Made by a program: the position numbers and the translations under genes. The notes under the pieces were generated by a model that did no database searches, was not told the origin of the DNA, and was given only the letters and a program-made list of their open reading frames with translations. From Burkholderiales bacterium (lineage in GTDB: Bacteria; Pseudomonadota; Gammaproteobacteria; Burkholderiales; Burkholderiaceae_C): DNA of 49,950 bases. Positions 31,829-41,381 of this stretch are shown here, one piece after another (positions within the stretch are counted from its first letter, which is position 1; every line of letters starts with the position of its first letter). The stretch is taken from contig JAIXTA010000087.1 of assembly GCA_027484405.1 (NCBI GenBank), positions 1 through 49,950 on the forward strand, given 5' to 3'.

Positions 31829-32638
31829 TCAAGGCGCCGCCGCGAGATGCGCAGCCAGGGTTTTGAGCAGCGCGTCCGGCGCTTCGCTCATACTTTGGTG
31901 GCCAGCGCCCTCGAGCACAACGAGCCTTGCAGCCGGCAAGGCGGCAGCCACCGCCTTGCCAGCCTTGGGCGGCGTCATCTGGTCGGCACTGCCGGCGACC
32001 ACGAGGGTCGGGCAGTCAATGCCCTTCAGCACCGCCTCGGACGGCGCATACGCGTTGCACGCGGCGAAGTCGGTGGGCAGTACGTCGGCACCGTTCTTGA
32101 TGTGGATGCGGTGCATGAGCTGCAGGCTGCCCCAGGGCGTGGCAAAACCCGGCCCAGGCGCCTGCGGCTTGTGCGAGAAGCCGCCCCATGCGCTGGAGAA
32201 GCTCCAGGCATTGATCATGTCCATGGCCTTGAGCGGCGCCTCGCGCGTGGCAGCGAGCAGGGTGTCGCTGACCTTCATCGGCAGAGCGGTGCCGACCAGG
32301 CTCAGGCTGCGTGCACGCTTCAGGCGCCCGGCCAGTTCGAGCGCGATCAGTGAACCCATGCTGTGCCCGACGATGTGGGCTGGCCCCACACCGGCTGTAT
32401 CCAGCGCAGCGACCACAGCATCAGCCATGGCTTGAACGCTGGTGCACAAGGGCCCCGCGCTCTGGCCGTGGCCGGGCAGGTCGATGGCCAGGGTGTTGTA
32501 ACCATGGTGGGCACACCAGCGGCTCTGCAGGATCCAGACTGAATGGTCATTCTGCGCGCCGTGGATGAATAGCACGCTGGGTTTGGCGGCATCGAAGGCC
32601 TTGCCGCCGGTGTAGGCATACAGGGCGCCGAGCTTCAT
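31829..32638 (-). CDS. Alpha/beta hydrolase
   Basis: The product is 269 residues. The oxyanion-hole region is FIHGAQNDHSVW, the nucleophile elbow GHSMGS (Ser93), with Asp219 (GSADQM) and His247 (GAGHQS) completing the triad. No leader peptide is seen. Its ATG overlaps the metY stop (ATGA), so the two are translationally coupled, and it may act on an ester or thioester linked to the same pathway. A homoserine acetyltransferase function is not supported by the sequence. The substrate is unknown. Confidence 0.85.
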   Translation of the reverse strand: MKLGALYAYTGGKAFDAAKPSVLFIHGAQNDHSVWILQSRWCAHHGYNTLAIDLPGHGQSAGPLCTSVQAMADAVVAALDTAGVGPAHIVGHSMGSLIALELAGRLKRARSLSLVGTALPMKVSDTLLAATREAPLKAMDMINAWSFSSAWGGFSHKPQAPGPGFATPWGSLQLMHRIHIKNGADVLPTDFAACNAYAPSEAVLKGIDCPTLVVAGSADQMTPPKAGKAVAAALPAARLVVLEGAGHQSMSEAPDALLKTLAAHLAAAP

Positions 32639-33951
32639 GACTTCATCACCCGGTCCGCGGCCTTGAGGGCACGCTTCAGATCATCAATGAGGTCGTCCGC
32701 GTCCTCCAGGCCGATGGACAGACGGATGGTGCCCTGCGTGATGCCGCTCTTGGCGAGGTCCTCGTCCGCCACTCGGAAGTGCGTGGTCGAGGCCGGGTGA
32801 ATGACCAGCGACTTCGCGTCGCCGACATTGGCCAGATGCGAGAACAGCTTGAGGCTTTCGACAAAAGCCCGGCCGGCCGCTCGCGTGCCGCGCAGATCGA
32901 AGCTGAACACCGCGCCACAGCCCCGCGGCAGCAGGCGCGTGGCCAGCGCATGGTCCGGGTGGGTGTCCAGTTCCGGATAGCCCACGCGCTCGACCATCGG
33001 ATGGGCTGCGAGCATCTCGACCACTTTGCGCGTGTTGGCCACGTGCCGCTCCATGCGCAGGGGCAGGGTCTCGATGCCCTGCAGCAGCAGAAAGGCCGTG
33101 TGCGGGCTCATGCAGGCGCCGAAGTCGCGCAGGCCTTCGCGCCGGGCGCGCAGCAGAAACGCGCCAACGGTGGATTCGTCCGTGAACACCATGTTGTGAA
33201 AGCCTGCGTAGGGCTCGCAGAGTTCTGCGAAGTGGCCGTGGGCCGCATGCGCGGCCTGCCAGTCGAAGCGGCCGCTATCGACGAGCACGCCGCCAATCGC
33301 CACGCCGTGCCCGCCGAGAAACTTGGTGGCGGAGTGGAACAGCAGGTCGGCCCCGTGCTCGAAGGGACGCATCAGCCATGGCGATGTGAAGGTGCTGTCC
33401 ACCAGCAGGGGCAGATGGTGGGCGTGGGCGATCTCGCTCACCGCCGGGATGTCGAGCACGTCCAGACCGGGGTTGCCCAGGGTCTCGCCGAACAGCAGCT
33501 TCGTGTTCGGCCGAATCGCATTGCGCCATTCGGCCGGATCGCGCGGATTGACGAAGGTGGTCTCGATGCCGAAGCGCTTGAGCGTGTAGGCCAGCAGGTT
33601 CTGGCTGCCGCCGTAGAGCGACCGGCTGGCCACGATGTGACTGCCGGCGCCGGCGATGGTACTGATGGCCAGATGCAGCGCGGCCTGTCCGCTGGCGGTC
33701 GCAATCGCGCCGATGCCGCCTTCAAGCGTGGCGACACGCTCCTCGAGCACGGCCACAGTCGGGTTGGAGATGCGCGAGTACACATGCCCGGCGCGTTCCA
33801 TGTTGAACAGGCTGGCGGCGTGCTCGCTGTCCTCGAACACGAAGGAGGTGCTGGCGTAGATGGGGGTGGCGCGTGCGCCGGTGGCCGGGTCCGGTCGGGC
33901 ACCGGCATGTAGCGCCAGGGTGTCGAAGCCGGGGTAGGGTCGATCGCTCAT
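32635..33951 (-). CDS. metY: O-acetylhomoserine aminocarboxypropyltransferase (sulfhydrylase)
   Basis: The product is 438 residues starting MSDRPYPGFDTLALHAGARPDP. It is a Cys/Met-metabolism PLP enzyme with YSRISNPTVAVLEERVATLEGG, FGETLGNPGLDVLDIP, LLVDSTFTSP and the Schiff-base lysine in HSATKFLGGHG. The GETLGNPGLDV segment and the length of about 435 residues favour MetY (O-acetylhomoserine sulfhydrylase) over MetZ or MetB. It would make homocysteine directly from sulfide. An in-frame ATG at 33972 would add seven residues; neither start has a clear ribosome-binding site. Confidence 0.88.
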   Translation of the reverse strand: MSDRPYPGFDTLALHAGARPDPATGARATPIYASTSFVFEDSEHAASLFNMERAGHVYSRISNPTVAVLEERVATLEGGIGAIATASGQAALHLAISTIAGAGSHIVASRSLYGGSQNLLAYTLKRFGIETTFVNPRDPAEWRNAIRPNTKLLFGETLGNPGLDVLDIPAVSEIAHAHHLPLLVDSTFTSPWLMRPFEHGADLLFHSATKFLGGHGVAIGGVLVDSGRFDWQAAHAAHGHFAELCEPYAGFHNMVFTDESTVGAFLLRARREGLRDFGACMSPHTAFLLLQGIETLPLRMERHVANTRKVVEMLAAHPMVERVGYPELDTHPDHALATRLLPRGCGAVFSFDLRGTRAAGRAFVESLKLFSHLANVGDAKSLVIHPASTTHFRVADEDLAKSGITQGTIRLSIGLEDADDLIDDLKRALKAADRVMKS

Positions 33952-34035
33952 GGGATGGGCCCGCGGTTGCATTCAAACGAGGCTCGGATAGTATCTGTGC
34001 AACCCCCCACAGGAGCGTAAGCACGAGGAGGCGCC

Positions 34036-34488
34036 ATGAAGGTTTCTGAAATCCTGAAAGTGAAGGGCGACGTGCTGTTCACCGCCACCCCGGACATGCC
34101 GCTGGCCGAGGCCGTGGCAACCATGGCCGAGCGCGACATCGGTTCGCTGGTCGTGATGGACCATGGCGATCTCGTCGGCATGCTGACCTTCCGCGAGATC
34201 ATCGAGACCCTGCACAAGCAGGGAGGCAGCGTGGGCACCACGCTCATCCGCAGCGTGATGGACGATGCCCCCATGACCTGCACACCGGACACCGAGGTCA
34301 ACGAGGTGCGCCGCATGATGCTCGAGAAGCACACCCGCTACCTGCCCGTGATGAACGCCAGGACCCTGCTGGGCGTGATCTCCTTCTACGACGTGGCCAA
34401 GGCCGTGCTTGAGGCACAGAGCTTCGAGAACAAGATGCTGAAGGCATACATCCGCGACTGGCCAGAGCCCGAGGAAAGTACAGGTTGA
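34036..34488 (+). CDS. Protein with two CBS domains
   Basis: The product is 150 residues, preceded by a strong GAGGAGG site. Two CBS motifs are seen: VLFTATPDMPLAEAVATMAERDIGSLVVMDHGDLVGMLTFREI and MTCTPDTEVNEVRRMMLEKHTRYLPVMNARTLLGVISFYDVAK. Such stand-alone CBS pairs bind adenine nucleotides and regulate partner proteins; the partner is not identifiable here. It is divergent from metY across an 84-bp gap. Confidence 0.9.
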   Translation: MKVSEILKVKGDVLFTATPDMPLAEAVATMAERDIGSLVVMDHGDLVGMLTFREIIETLHKQGGSVGTTLIRSVMDDAPMTCTPDTEVNEVRRMMLEKHTRYLPVMNARTLLGVISFYDVAKAVLEAQSFENKMLKAYIRDWPEPEESTG

Positions 34489-34885
34489 GCTACTGCGCGC
34501 GCCGGATCGCCGTATCCGGTGCTCGACGTACTGCCCGTACGTCTGCGCTCCTCAACGGCGCTGCGACGCGCTCGCTACGCTCACCCTGCACTTTCATGCG
34601 CGCTGCGGGCCGCTCGCTGCGCTCATCCCGCGCTTTCGATCGCTTTCTCTCGCTTGGTATCCCGTACGCCTGCGCTCCTCGACCGCGCTGCGGCGCGCTC
34701 GCTACGCTCACCCGGCGCTTTCCCGCGCTGACTTGCTGGGCTTGTGAATGCGGTGGCAGGGTTGAACGCCAGTCGCTCGATCCGCTACCTCCCGTAGCCG
34801 CCGACTATCTCACCGCATCCCTCGCTGTACGCTTGGCAGCCACGCACCGCAGAGTGCGCACCAGTCCGTCATCGAGGGAGTCTGA
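34489..34885. repeat. Intergenic repeat cluster (three related GC-rich copies)
   Basis: This roughly 400-nt gap holds no supported gene. Two 62-bp direct repeats (34534-34595 and 34661-34722) differ at only a handful of positions; both contain CTGCGCTCCTC and CGCTCGCTACGCTCACCC. A third, shorter degenerate copy lies between them (about 34600-34637, GCGCTGCGGGCCGCTCGCTGCGCTCA). The first copy is preceded by a perfect palindrome GACGTAC-TGCCC-GTACGTC at 34525-34543. A related sequence occurs upstream of trpB. An ORF spanning this region is encoded by the repeats and is not accepted. Confidence 0.75.
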
Positions 34886-36790
34886 ATGTCCACCGAGCAC
34901 AGCCAGTGGTCGCTGCTGTCACAGCGCCGCTTTGCGCCGTTCTTCGTCACGCAGTTCTGCGGCGCGGCCAATGACAACATCTTCAAGTTCGCCTTCACGC
35001 TGCTGGTGACCTACCACGCCGCCGAGATCCATGCGGACAATCCGGCGCTGGTGGTGAACCTGATTGCGGCGCTGTTCGTGCTGCCCTTCGTGCTGTTTTC
35101 GGCCACCAGTGGCCAGCTGAGTGACCGCTACGGCGTGACGCAGGTGATGCGCCTGGTCAAGGTGCTCGAAGTGGCCTTCATGCTGGTGGGCGCGGTGGGC
35201 TTCATCACGCACAGCCTGCCCCTGCTGCTGGCCACCACCTTCCTGATGGGGCTGCACTCGACCCTGTTCGGCCCGGCCAAGTTTGCCTATCTGCCGCAGC
35301 ACCTGAAGCCCGGGGAGATCATCGGCGGCAACGGGCTGGTGGAGATGGGCACCTTCGTGGCCATCCTGCTGGGCACCATGGGCGCCGGTTTCCTGATGAA
35401 GAGCGAGCCGGGCGCCGCAGCCACCGGTGTGACCTATGCCGCCGCCGCCACGCTCGTGGTCGCCTTCGTCGGCCTGTCGGCCAGCCTGATGATTCCCAAG
35501 ACGGCGCCGGTGGACGCCGGTCTGCGCATCAACTGGAATCCCTTCACCGAGACCTGGAGCAACCTGAAGCTCGCGCACAAGGATCTGGTGGTCTTTCGCT
35601 CGCTGCTGGGCATCAGCTGGCTGTGGTTCTTCGGCGCCACCTTCCTGACGCAGTTCTCGGTGTTCTCCAAGGACGTGCTCGGTGGCAACGAGAGCGTGGT
35701 CACGCTGCTGCTGGCGGTGTTCTCGATCGGCATTGGCGTGGGCAGCGTGCTGTGCGAGCGTCTCTCGGGCCGCATGGTGGAGATCGGCCTCGTGCCCTTC
35801 GGGTCGATCGGCATGAGCGTGTTTGCCATTGACCTGTACTCCGCCAGCCGCGGGCTGGCGCCGGCGGGGCAGGTGGGCGTGGGCGCGTTTCTGGCGAACT
35901 CCGCGCACTGGCGCGTGATCATCGACCTGTTCCTACTGTCGATGTTTGCCGGCTTCTATTCGGTGCCGCTGTATGCCCTGATCCAGACCCGCGGCGAGGC
36001 CACGCACCGCTCGCGCATCATCGCGGCCAACAACATCCTCAACGCGTTGTTCATGGTGGTGAGCGCCGGGCTGGGTGCAGTGCTGCTGGGCAAGTTGGGC
36101 TTCACGATCCCGCAGCTGTTCCTCGTGACCGGCCTGCTCAATGCGCTGGTGGCGGCCTACATCTTCCTGCTGGTGCCAGAGTTCTTGCTGCGCTTCATTG
36201 CCTGGATCCTGGTGCACACGATCTACCGCGTGAAGAAGGAAGACACGGATCGCATTCCAGCCACAGGCGCGGCCCTGCTCACTGCCAACCACGTGAGTTT
36301 TGTGGATGCGGTGGTGCTCATGGCGATCAGCCCGCGCCCGATCCGCTTCGTGATGGACCGCAACATCTTCCGCATCCCCTTCCTGTCCTGGTTCTTCCGC
36401 ACAGCCAAGGCCATTCCCATCTGCTCGGCCAAGCAGGATCCGGAGGTCTATCAGCGGGCCTTCGACGAGGTCAGCCGGGAGCTGCGTGATGGTGAGCTGG
36501 TGCTGATCTTCCCGGAAGGGGCCATCACGCACGACGGTGAGATGGGGCCCTTCAAGGGCGGGGTGATGAAGATCCTGGAGCGCGACCCGGTGCCGGTGGT
36601 GCCGATTGCCCTGCGCGGCTTCTGGGGCAGCTTCTTCTCGCGCAAGGACGGCCCGGCCATGAGCGCGCCGCTGCGCCGTGGCTTCAATACCAAGGTGGGG
36701 ATCGCAGTTGGTCTGCCGGTGCAGCCGCAGGCCGTCACGCCCGAAGCCCTGCGTGACACCACGCTCGCGCTGCGCGGCGACTGGAAGTAA
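34886..36790 (+). CDS. MFS transporter-acyltransferase fusion (lysophospholipid recycling, Aas/LplT-like)
   Basis: The product is 634 residues. About 1-420 is an MFS domain of 12 helices (FFVTQFCGAANDNIFKFAFTLLVTY; MGLHSTLFGPAKFAYLPQHLKPGE), as in the lysophospholipid flippase LplT. The rest (about 435-634) is a PlsC-type acyltransferase with the catalytic H-x4-D in NHVSFVD (His469, Asp474) and FPEG at 542. It would import lysophospholipids and reacylate them. The AMP-binding acyl-ACP synthetase domain found in E. coli Aas is absent, so acyl-ACP or acyl-CoA must come from elsewhere. A GAGGGAG site lies just upstream of the start. Confidence 0.9.
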   Translation: MSTEHSQWSLLSQRRFAPFFVTQFCGAANDNIFKFAFTLLVTYHAAEIHADNPALVVNLIAALFVLPFVLFSATSGQLSDRYGVTQVMRLVKVLEVAFMLVGAVGFITHSLPLLLATTFLMGLHSTLFGPAKFAYLPQHLKPGEIIGGNGLVEMGTFVAILLGTMGAGFLMKSEPGAAATGVTYAAAATLVVAFVGLSASLMIPKTAPVDAGLRINWNPFTETWSNLKLAHKDLVVFRSLLGISWLWFFGATFLTQFSVFSKDVLGGNESVVTLLLAVFSIGIGVGSVLCERLSGRMVEIGLVPFGSIGMSVFAIDLYSASRGLAPAGQVGVGAFLANSAHWRVIIDLFLLSMFAGFYSVPLYALIQTRGEATHRSRIIAANNILNALFMVVSAGLGAVLLGKLGFTIPQLFLVTGLLNALVAAYIFLLVPEFLLRFIAWILVHTIYRVKKEDTDRIPATGAALLTANHVSFVDAVVLMAISPRPIRFVMDRNIFRIPFLSWFFRTAKAIPICSAKQDPEVYQRAFDEVSRELRDGELVLIFPEGAITHDGEMGPFKGGVMKILERDPVPVVPIALRGFWGSFFSRKDGPAMSAPLRRGFNTKVGIAVGLPVQPQAVTPEALRDTTLALRGDWK

Positions 36791-36798
36791 GTCCGCGG

Positions 36799-37392
36799 AT
36801 GCTCGCAGACTGGCTCGCCGTCTTTGCCTTCCTCGCGGCGGGCACCATCACGCCTGGGGCGAACACGGCGGTGTCGACCGTGCTGGGGGTGAACTACGGC
36901 GTGCGCGGCGCGCTGCCCTTCATCGTCGGTGTGACACTCGGCTTCGCTGCAGCCTATGCCGTGACGGCCGCCGGCCTGGCGGCCGTCCTGAATGCCCAGC
37001 CGGCGCTGCGCATGGCGCTCCTGGCCGCCGGAACGGCCTACATGATCTGGCTGGCCTGGAAGATCGCCAACACGCGCGTGCTGGTGCAGAAGGAGGCGCA
37101 CGCCAACATCGGCGTGGGCACAGGGCTGCTCAACTGCCTGCTCAATGCCAAGATCTGGATGCTGGCGCTGACCGCCCTTGCGCAGACGCCGCATACCTCG
37201 CTGGCATGGCACGGCGCCGTGCTGGCCGGCTTCGCGTTCAACGGCCTGATCACCAACCTTGTCTGGGCCTGGATCGGCGCACAGCTGCGCGAGTGGCTGG
37301 CCACTGGAGAGCGGCTCGTGATATTCAACCGCGCGATGGCGCTCTCGCTGATCGCGGTCGCACTGTGGCTGGCGTGGAAAAGCCTGGGCTGA
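36799..37392 (+). CDS. LysE family amino-acid exporter
   Basis: The product is 197 residues with six helices. The N-terminal LysE/RhtB signature (FAFLAAGTITPGANTAVSTVLGVNYGVRGALPFIVGVTLGFAAAY) is intact. The family exports amino acids or homoserine lactones across the inner membrane. It begins 8 nt after the acyltransferase fusion, so the two are probably co-transcribed; the substrate is unknown. Confidence 0.88.
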   Translation: MLADWLAVFAFLAAGTITPGANTAVSTVLGVNYGVRGALPFIVGVTLGFAAAYAVTAAGLAAVLNAQPALRMALLAAGTAYMIWLAWKIANTRVLVQKEAHANIGVGTGLLNCLLNAKIWMLALTALAQTPHTSLAWHGAVLAGFAFNGLITNLVWAWIGAQLREWLATGERLVIFNRAMALSLIAVALWLAWKSLG

Positions 37393-37446
37393 AGACTTGG
37401 CTCATGGCACGGCCGGCATAATGCCCATCGAGGAGAACAGGGTTTC

Positions 37447-38550
37447 ATGTCAGGCAGCACCTTCGGCAAGCTCTTTGCAGTCACCAACTTCGGCGAATCG
37501 CATGGCCCAGCCATTGGCTGCGTGATCGACGGCTGTCCACCGGGTCTCTCGCTCTCCGAGTCGGACATCCAGCCCGATCTGGATCGCCGCAAGCCCGGCA
37601 CCTCACGTCACGTGACGCAGCGCCAGGAAGACGACCGCGTGGAGATTCTCTCCGGCGTGTTCGAAGGCAAGACCACCGGTGCGCCGATCGGCCTGCTGAT
37701 CCGCAACACCGACCAGCGCAGCAAGGACTACGGCAACATCCTTGATACGTTCCGCCCGGGCCATGCCGACTACACCTACTGGATGAAGTACGGCATCCGC
37801 GACCCGCGCGGCGGCGGTCGTTCCTCGGCACGCCTCACGGCGCCCATGGTCGCCGCGGGTGCGGTGGCCAAGAAGTGGCTGGCCGAGCACTTCGGCACGC
37901 AAATCCGCGGCCGCATGTCGGCCGTGGGCGAGATCGAGATCGGCTTCGAGGACTGGGCCCACGTGCCCAACAATCCCTTCTTTGCTGCGGTGGCGGATGT
38001 CACGGAGCTTGAGGCCTACATGGATGCCTTGCGCAAGGCGGGCGACAGCTGCGGCGCGCGGATCCATGTGGAAGCGACGCATGTCCCGGTAGGGCTGGGC
38101 GCACCGCTGTACGACCGGCTCGACGCCGACATCGCCTACGCCATGATGGGCATCAATGCGGTGAAAGGCGTGGAGATCGGCGCCGGCTTTGCCAGCGTGG
38201 CGCAGCGCGGCAGCGAGCATGGCGACGAGATGGGCGCCGCCGGCTTTGCCAGCAACAACGCCGGTGGCGTGCTGGGCGGCATCTCGACCGGCCAGCCCGT
38301 CACGGTGAACATCGCCATCAAACCCACGAGTTCGATCCGCACGCCCAAGGCCAGCATCACGCGCAGCGGCGAGGCAACCACGGTGGAGACCTTCGGCCGC
38401 CACGATCCCTGCGTGGGCATACGCGCCACGCCGATCGCCGAGGCCATGCTCGCACTCGTGCTCATGGACCATGCCCTGCTGCACCGCGCCCAGTGCGCAG
38501 ATGTGAAGGTGGAGACGCCGGATATTGCTGCCCGCCAGCAAGACGCATAG
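37447..38550 (+). CDS. aroC: Chorismate synthase
   Basis: The product is 367 residues starting [29 protein letters not shown], the first AroC signature. It continues with [56 protein letters not shown] and GNEMG-equivalent GDEMGAAGF, and ends near [19 protein letters not shown]. The enzyme converts EPSP to chorismate using reduced FMN, supplying the trp genes downstream. Length and motifs are normal. Confidence 0.97.
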   Translation: MSGSTFGKLFAVTNFGESHGPAIGCVIDGCPPGLSLSESDIQPDLDRRKPGTSRHVTQRQEDDRVEILSGVFEGKTTGAPIGLLIRNTDQRSKDYGNILDTFRPGHADYTYWMKYGIRDPRGGGRSSARLTAPMVAAGAVAKKWLAEHFGTQIRGRMSAVGEIEIGFEDWAHVPNNPFFAAVADVTELEAYMDALRKAGDSCGARIHVEATHVPVGLGAPLYDRLDADIAYAMMGINAVKGVEIGAGFASVAQRGSEHGDEMGAAGFASNNAGGVLGGISTGQPVTVNIAIKPTSSIRTPKASITRSGEATTVETFGRHDPCVGIRATPIAEAMLALVLMDHALLHRAQCADVKVETPDIAARQQDA

Positions 38551-38578
38551 GCGGTAGGTAGTGTCTGCAGTGCCTTTC

Positions 38579-38624
38579 CGCTTGTCCCGTGCGGTTCTTC
38601 AGCCATTTTGGCCTGAAGAATGGC
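38579..38624. repeat. REP-like palindromic unit (locus D)
   Basis: CGCTTGTC at 38579-38586 is followed by the near-perfect hairpin GGTTCTTCAGCC-atttt-GGCCTGAAGAATGGC (38593-38624). This is the cleanest copy of the family and has the same orientation as the first unit of locus A. It begins 28 nt after the aroC stop. Confidence 0.75.
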
Positions 38625-38670
38625 TCCCAGAGCCGATCTCGCCTTCCGAGTCCGGGCTAGAGCGCTGCGC

Positions 38671-39843
38671 ATGAGCGCTGCCATGAGCCCCGGCGCGCGC
38701 GCGGTCGCGGCCTACCTGTTCGCCTACTTCGCCTATGTGGGTCTGACCAACCCCTACATGCCGCTGTACGCCGATCACCTCGGCTACACGGCAGCGCAGA
38801 TCGGCTATCTCACCGCCGCCATGCAGGCCCTGCGCATCGTGCTGCCCAACATCTGGGGGCATGTGGCCGACACCACCGGCCGGCCGGAGCGGCTCATGGC
38901 CGCCACCGCGCTCACGGCAGCTGTGCTGTTTGCCGGCTTCCTGTTTGTGGAGAAGTTCTGGGCCTTTTTCGCCGTGATGATGCTGGTGCAGCTGTTCGTG
39001 TCTGCCCAGGCGCCGCTGGCCGAGACCCTGGCGGTGGATGCGCTCAAGGGCGACATCTCGCTGTATGGGCGGCTGCGGCTATGGGGCTCGCTCGGCTTCG
39101 TGGCGCTGGTGCTGGCCGGCGGGCCGTTCTTCGAGTGGGCGGGGATCGGCTGGTGGCCGCAGGCCGGTTTGCTGCTGATCGTGATCGTGGTGCTCGTCGC
39201 CGTACGCATACCCGGCAGCGGCCAGGTGCATGACCACGCCGCGGCGCCGTCGTTCTGGGGCCAGCTCAAGCGGCCTGATGTGGCCTTCTATTTCGCTTCC
39301 GCGTTCTTCATGGTGGCAGCACACTCGGCCATGTACGCCTTCTATTCGCTGTACCTGGACCGGCATGGCTACGGCAAGGCCATGATCGGATTGCTGTGGG
39401 CGGTGGGGGTGGTGTTCGAGATTGCGGTGTTCTGGACCCAGCGCCGGTGGATCGCGCGGGCGTCACTGTATGGCCTGCTGCTGCTCAGCCTGGCAGTGGC
39501 CGTGCCGCGCTTTGCGCTGATCGCGGCCTTCCCCGACTCACTGCCGCTGCTGCTGTTGGCCGCCGCCCTGCATGCCATCACTTTTGCCGTGCACCACAGC
39601 TGCTGCATCGGCATCCTGCAGCGCTGGTTTGCCGGCGCGCTGGCCGCTCGCGGCCAGGCCACCTACTTCAGTGTGTCCTACGGCGTGGGTGGCACGTTCG
39701 GGGCGCTGGCCGCCTCGCGTCTGTGGGAGGGCATCGCGCCGTCGGCGGCGTTCTGGATGGCGAGCGCGCTGTGCGCGCTGGGTCTGCTGACCGGCTATCT
39801 GAGCATGCGTGCGCATCGGCGCTTTGCGGACGAGGCCGCCTGA
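38671..39843 (+). CDS. MFS transporter (3-phenylpropionate/HcaT-like)
   Basis: The product is about 390 residues with 12 helices. ARAVAAYLFAYFAYVGLTNPYMPLYADHLGYTAAQIGYL and MQALRIVLPNIWGHVADTTGRPERLM are typical of the PPP/HcaT-type MFS group (aromatic acids or nucleosides). The C-terminal half contains HAITFAVHHSCCIGILQRWFAGALAARGQATYFSVSYGVGGTFGAL. The frame stays open upstream to 38620, but that region is the REP-like unit D, so the ATG at 38671 (or 38683) is the likely start. The substrate is unknown. Confidence 0.86.
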   Translation: MSAAMSPGARAVAAYLFAYFAYVGLTNPYMPLYADHLGYTAAQIGYLTAAMQALRIVLPNIWGHVADTTGRPERLMAATALTAAVLFAGFLFVEKFWAFFAVMMLVQLFVSAQAPLAETLAVDALKGDISLYGRLRLWGSLGFVALVLAGGPFFEWAGIGWWPQAGLLLIVIVVLVAVRIPGSGQVHDHAAAPSFWGQLKRPDVAFYFASAFFMVAAHSAMYAFYSLYLDRHGYGKAMIGLLWAVGVVFEIAVFWTQRRWIARASLYGLLLLSLAVAVPRFALIAAFPDSLPLLLLAAALHAITFAVHHSCCIGILQRWFAGALAARGQATYFSVSYGVGGTFGALAASRLWEGIAPSAAFWMASALCALGLLTGYLSMRAHRRFADEAA

Positions 39844-39943
39844 TCCGTCCGGACTGAAACGCTCCGGGCGCCACCTGACGTATGCGTCAGTTCGGGCTCA
39901 GGGTGCTGCTGCATAATCGACCGCTGCACTGCAGCAAAGCACC

Positions 39944-41365
39944 ATGGCCAAGACCCTCTACGACAAGCTCTGGGACGCGCACCTCGTCCACCAGGAAGAC
40001 GACGGCACCGCGTTGATCTACATCGATCGGCACCTCGTGCATGAAGTGACCAGCCCGCAGGCCTTCGAGGGGCTGCGTCAGGCGGGGCGTACGCCATGGC
40101 GCGTCTCGAGCATCGTCGCCACGGCTGACCACAACACCCCCACCACCGGCTGGGACAAGGGCCTGGACGGCGTGGTCGATCCCGTGAGCCGCGAGCAGAT
40201 CGTCACGCTGGACGCCAATATCAGGCAGTTTGGCGCTGCAGCCTACTTCCCGTTCCTGTCCAAGCAGCAGGGCATCGTCCATGTGATGGGCCCGGAGCAG
40301 GGCGCCACGCTGCCCGGCATGACCGTGGTGTGCGGCGACTCCCACACCTCCACGCACGGCGCATTCGGTGCACTGGCACACGGCATCGGCACCAGCGAGG
40401 TCGAGCACGTGCTCGCCACGCAGTGCCTGCTCGCCAAGAAGGCCAAGAACATGCTGATTCGCGTCGAGGGCAAGCTCGCGCCCGGCGTGTCAGGCAAGGA
40501 TGTGGTGCTGGCCATCATCGGCAGGATCGGCACGGCCGGCGGCACGGGCTACACCATCGAATTTGCCGGCAGCGCCATCCGTAGCCTGACGATGGAAGGG
40601 CGCATGACGGTGTGCAACATGGCCATCGAGGCGGGCGCCCGCGCCGGGCTGGTGGCCGTGGACGACAAGACCATCGAGTACGTCAAGGGCCGCCCCTTTG
40701 CACCGCAGGGCGTGGCCTGGGAGCAGGCCGTCGCGCACTGGCGCACCCTGCACAGTGATGAGGGTGCGCACTTTGACAAGATTGTGGACCTGCGCGCCGA
40801 GGAGATCCGCCCGCAGGTGACCTGGGGCACCTCGCCCGAGATGGTGGTGGGCATCGACGGCCGTGTGCCGGACCCGGACCGGGAGAGCGATCCGACCCGG
40901 CGCAGCGGCTACGAGCGTGCCCTGACCTACATGGGGCTCGAGCCCAACACGCCGATCGACGCCATCCGCATCGACAAGGTCTTCATCGGCTCCTGCACCA
41001 ACTCCCGGATCGAGGATCTGCGCGAGGCCGCGGGCGTGGTCCGCAAGCTGGGCAAGCGCGTGGCCGGCAATGTGAAGCTGGCCATGGTGGTGCCGGGGTC
41101 CGGGCTGGTGAAGGCCCAGGCCGAGGCCGAGGGGCTGCACACGATCTTTCGCAACGCCGGCTTCGAGTGGCGTGAGCCCGGCTGCTCCATGTGCCTGGCC
41201 ATGAATGCCGACAAGCTCGAACCGGGCGAACGCTGCGCCTCCACGAGCAATCGCAACTTCGAGGGCAGGCAAGGCGCCGGGGGCCGCACGCACCTGGTGA
41301 GCCCGGCCATGGCGGCTGCCGCAGCCATCGAAGGCCGCTTCGTCGATGTCAGCCGGGTGATGTGA
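39944..41365 (+). CDS. leuC: 3-isopropylmalate dehydratase large subunit
   Basis: The product is 473 residues of the aconitase superfamily: [44 protein letters not shown]. The 4Fe-4S ligands are in [31 protein letters not shown] and [11 protein letters not shown]. With LeuD it isomerises 2- to 3-isopropylmalate in leucine synthesis. It begins the leuCDB-asd run, with leuD 16 nt downstream. Confidence 0.97.
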   Translation: MAKTLYDKLWDAHLVHQEDDGTALIYIDRHLVHEVTSPQAFEGLRQAGRTPWRVSSIVATADHNTPTTGWDKGLDGVVDPVSREQIVTLDANIRQFGAAAYFPFLSKQQGIVHVMGPEQGATLPGMTVVCGDSHTSTHGAFGALAHGIGTSEVEHVLATQCLLAKKAKNMLIRVEGKLAPGVSGKDVVLAIIGRIGTAGGTGYTIEFAGSAIRSLTMEGRMTVCNMAIEAGARAGLVAVDDKTIEYVKGRPFAPQGVAWEQAVAHWRTLHSDEGAHFDKIVDLRAEEIRPQVTWGTSPEMVVGIDGRVPDPDRESDPTRRSGYERALTYMGLEPNTPIDAIRIDKVFIGSCTNSRIEDLREAAGVVRKLGKRVAGNVKLAMVVPGSGLVKAQAEAEGLHTIFRNAGFEWREPGCSMCLAMNADKLEPGERCASTSNRNFEGRQGAGGRTHLVSPAMAAAAAIEGRFVDVSRVM

Positions 41366-41381
41366 AACGGAACGCGTAGAG

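Noticed and set aside
34485-35009. 174-codon ORF running through the repeat cluster into the MFS-acyltransferase gene
   Set aside because: Its sequence is the translation of the intergenic repeats (SLRSP-like) and it overlaps the true gene in another frame.
38620-38670. Upstream start for the MFS transporter at 38620
   Set aside because: The extension is encoded by REP-like unit D and the spacer; ATG 38671 begins just before the first membrane helix.
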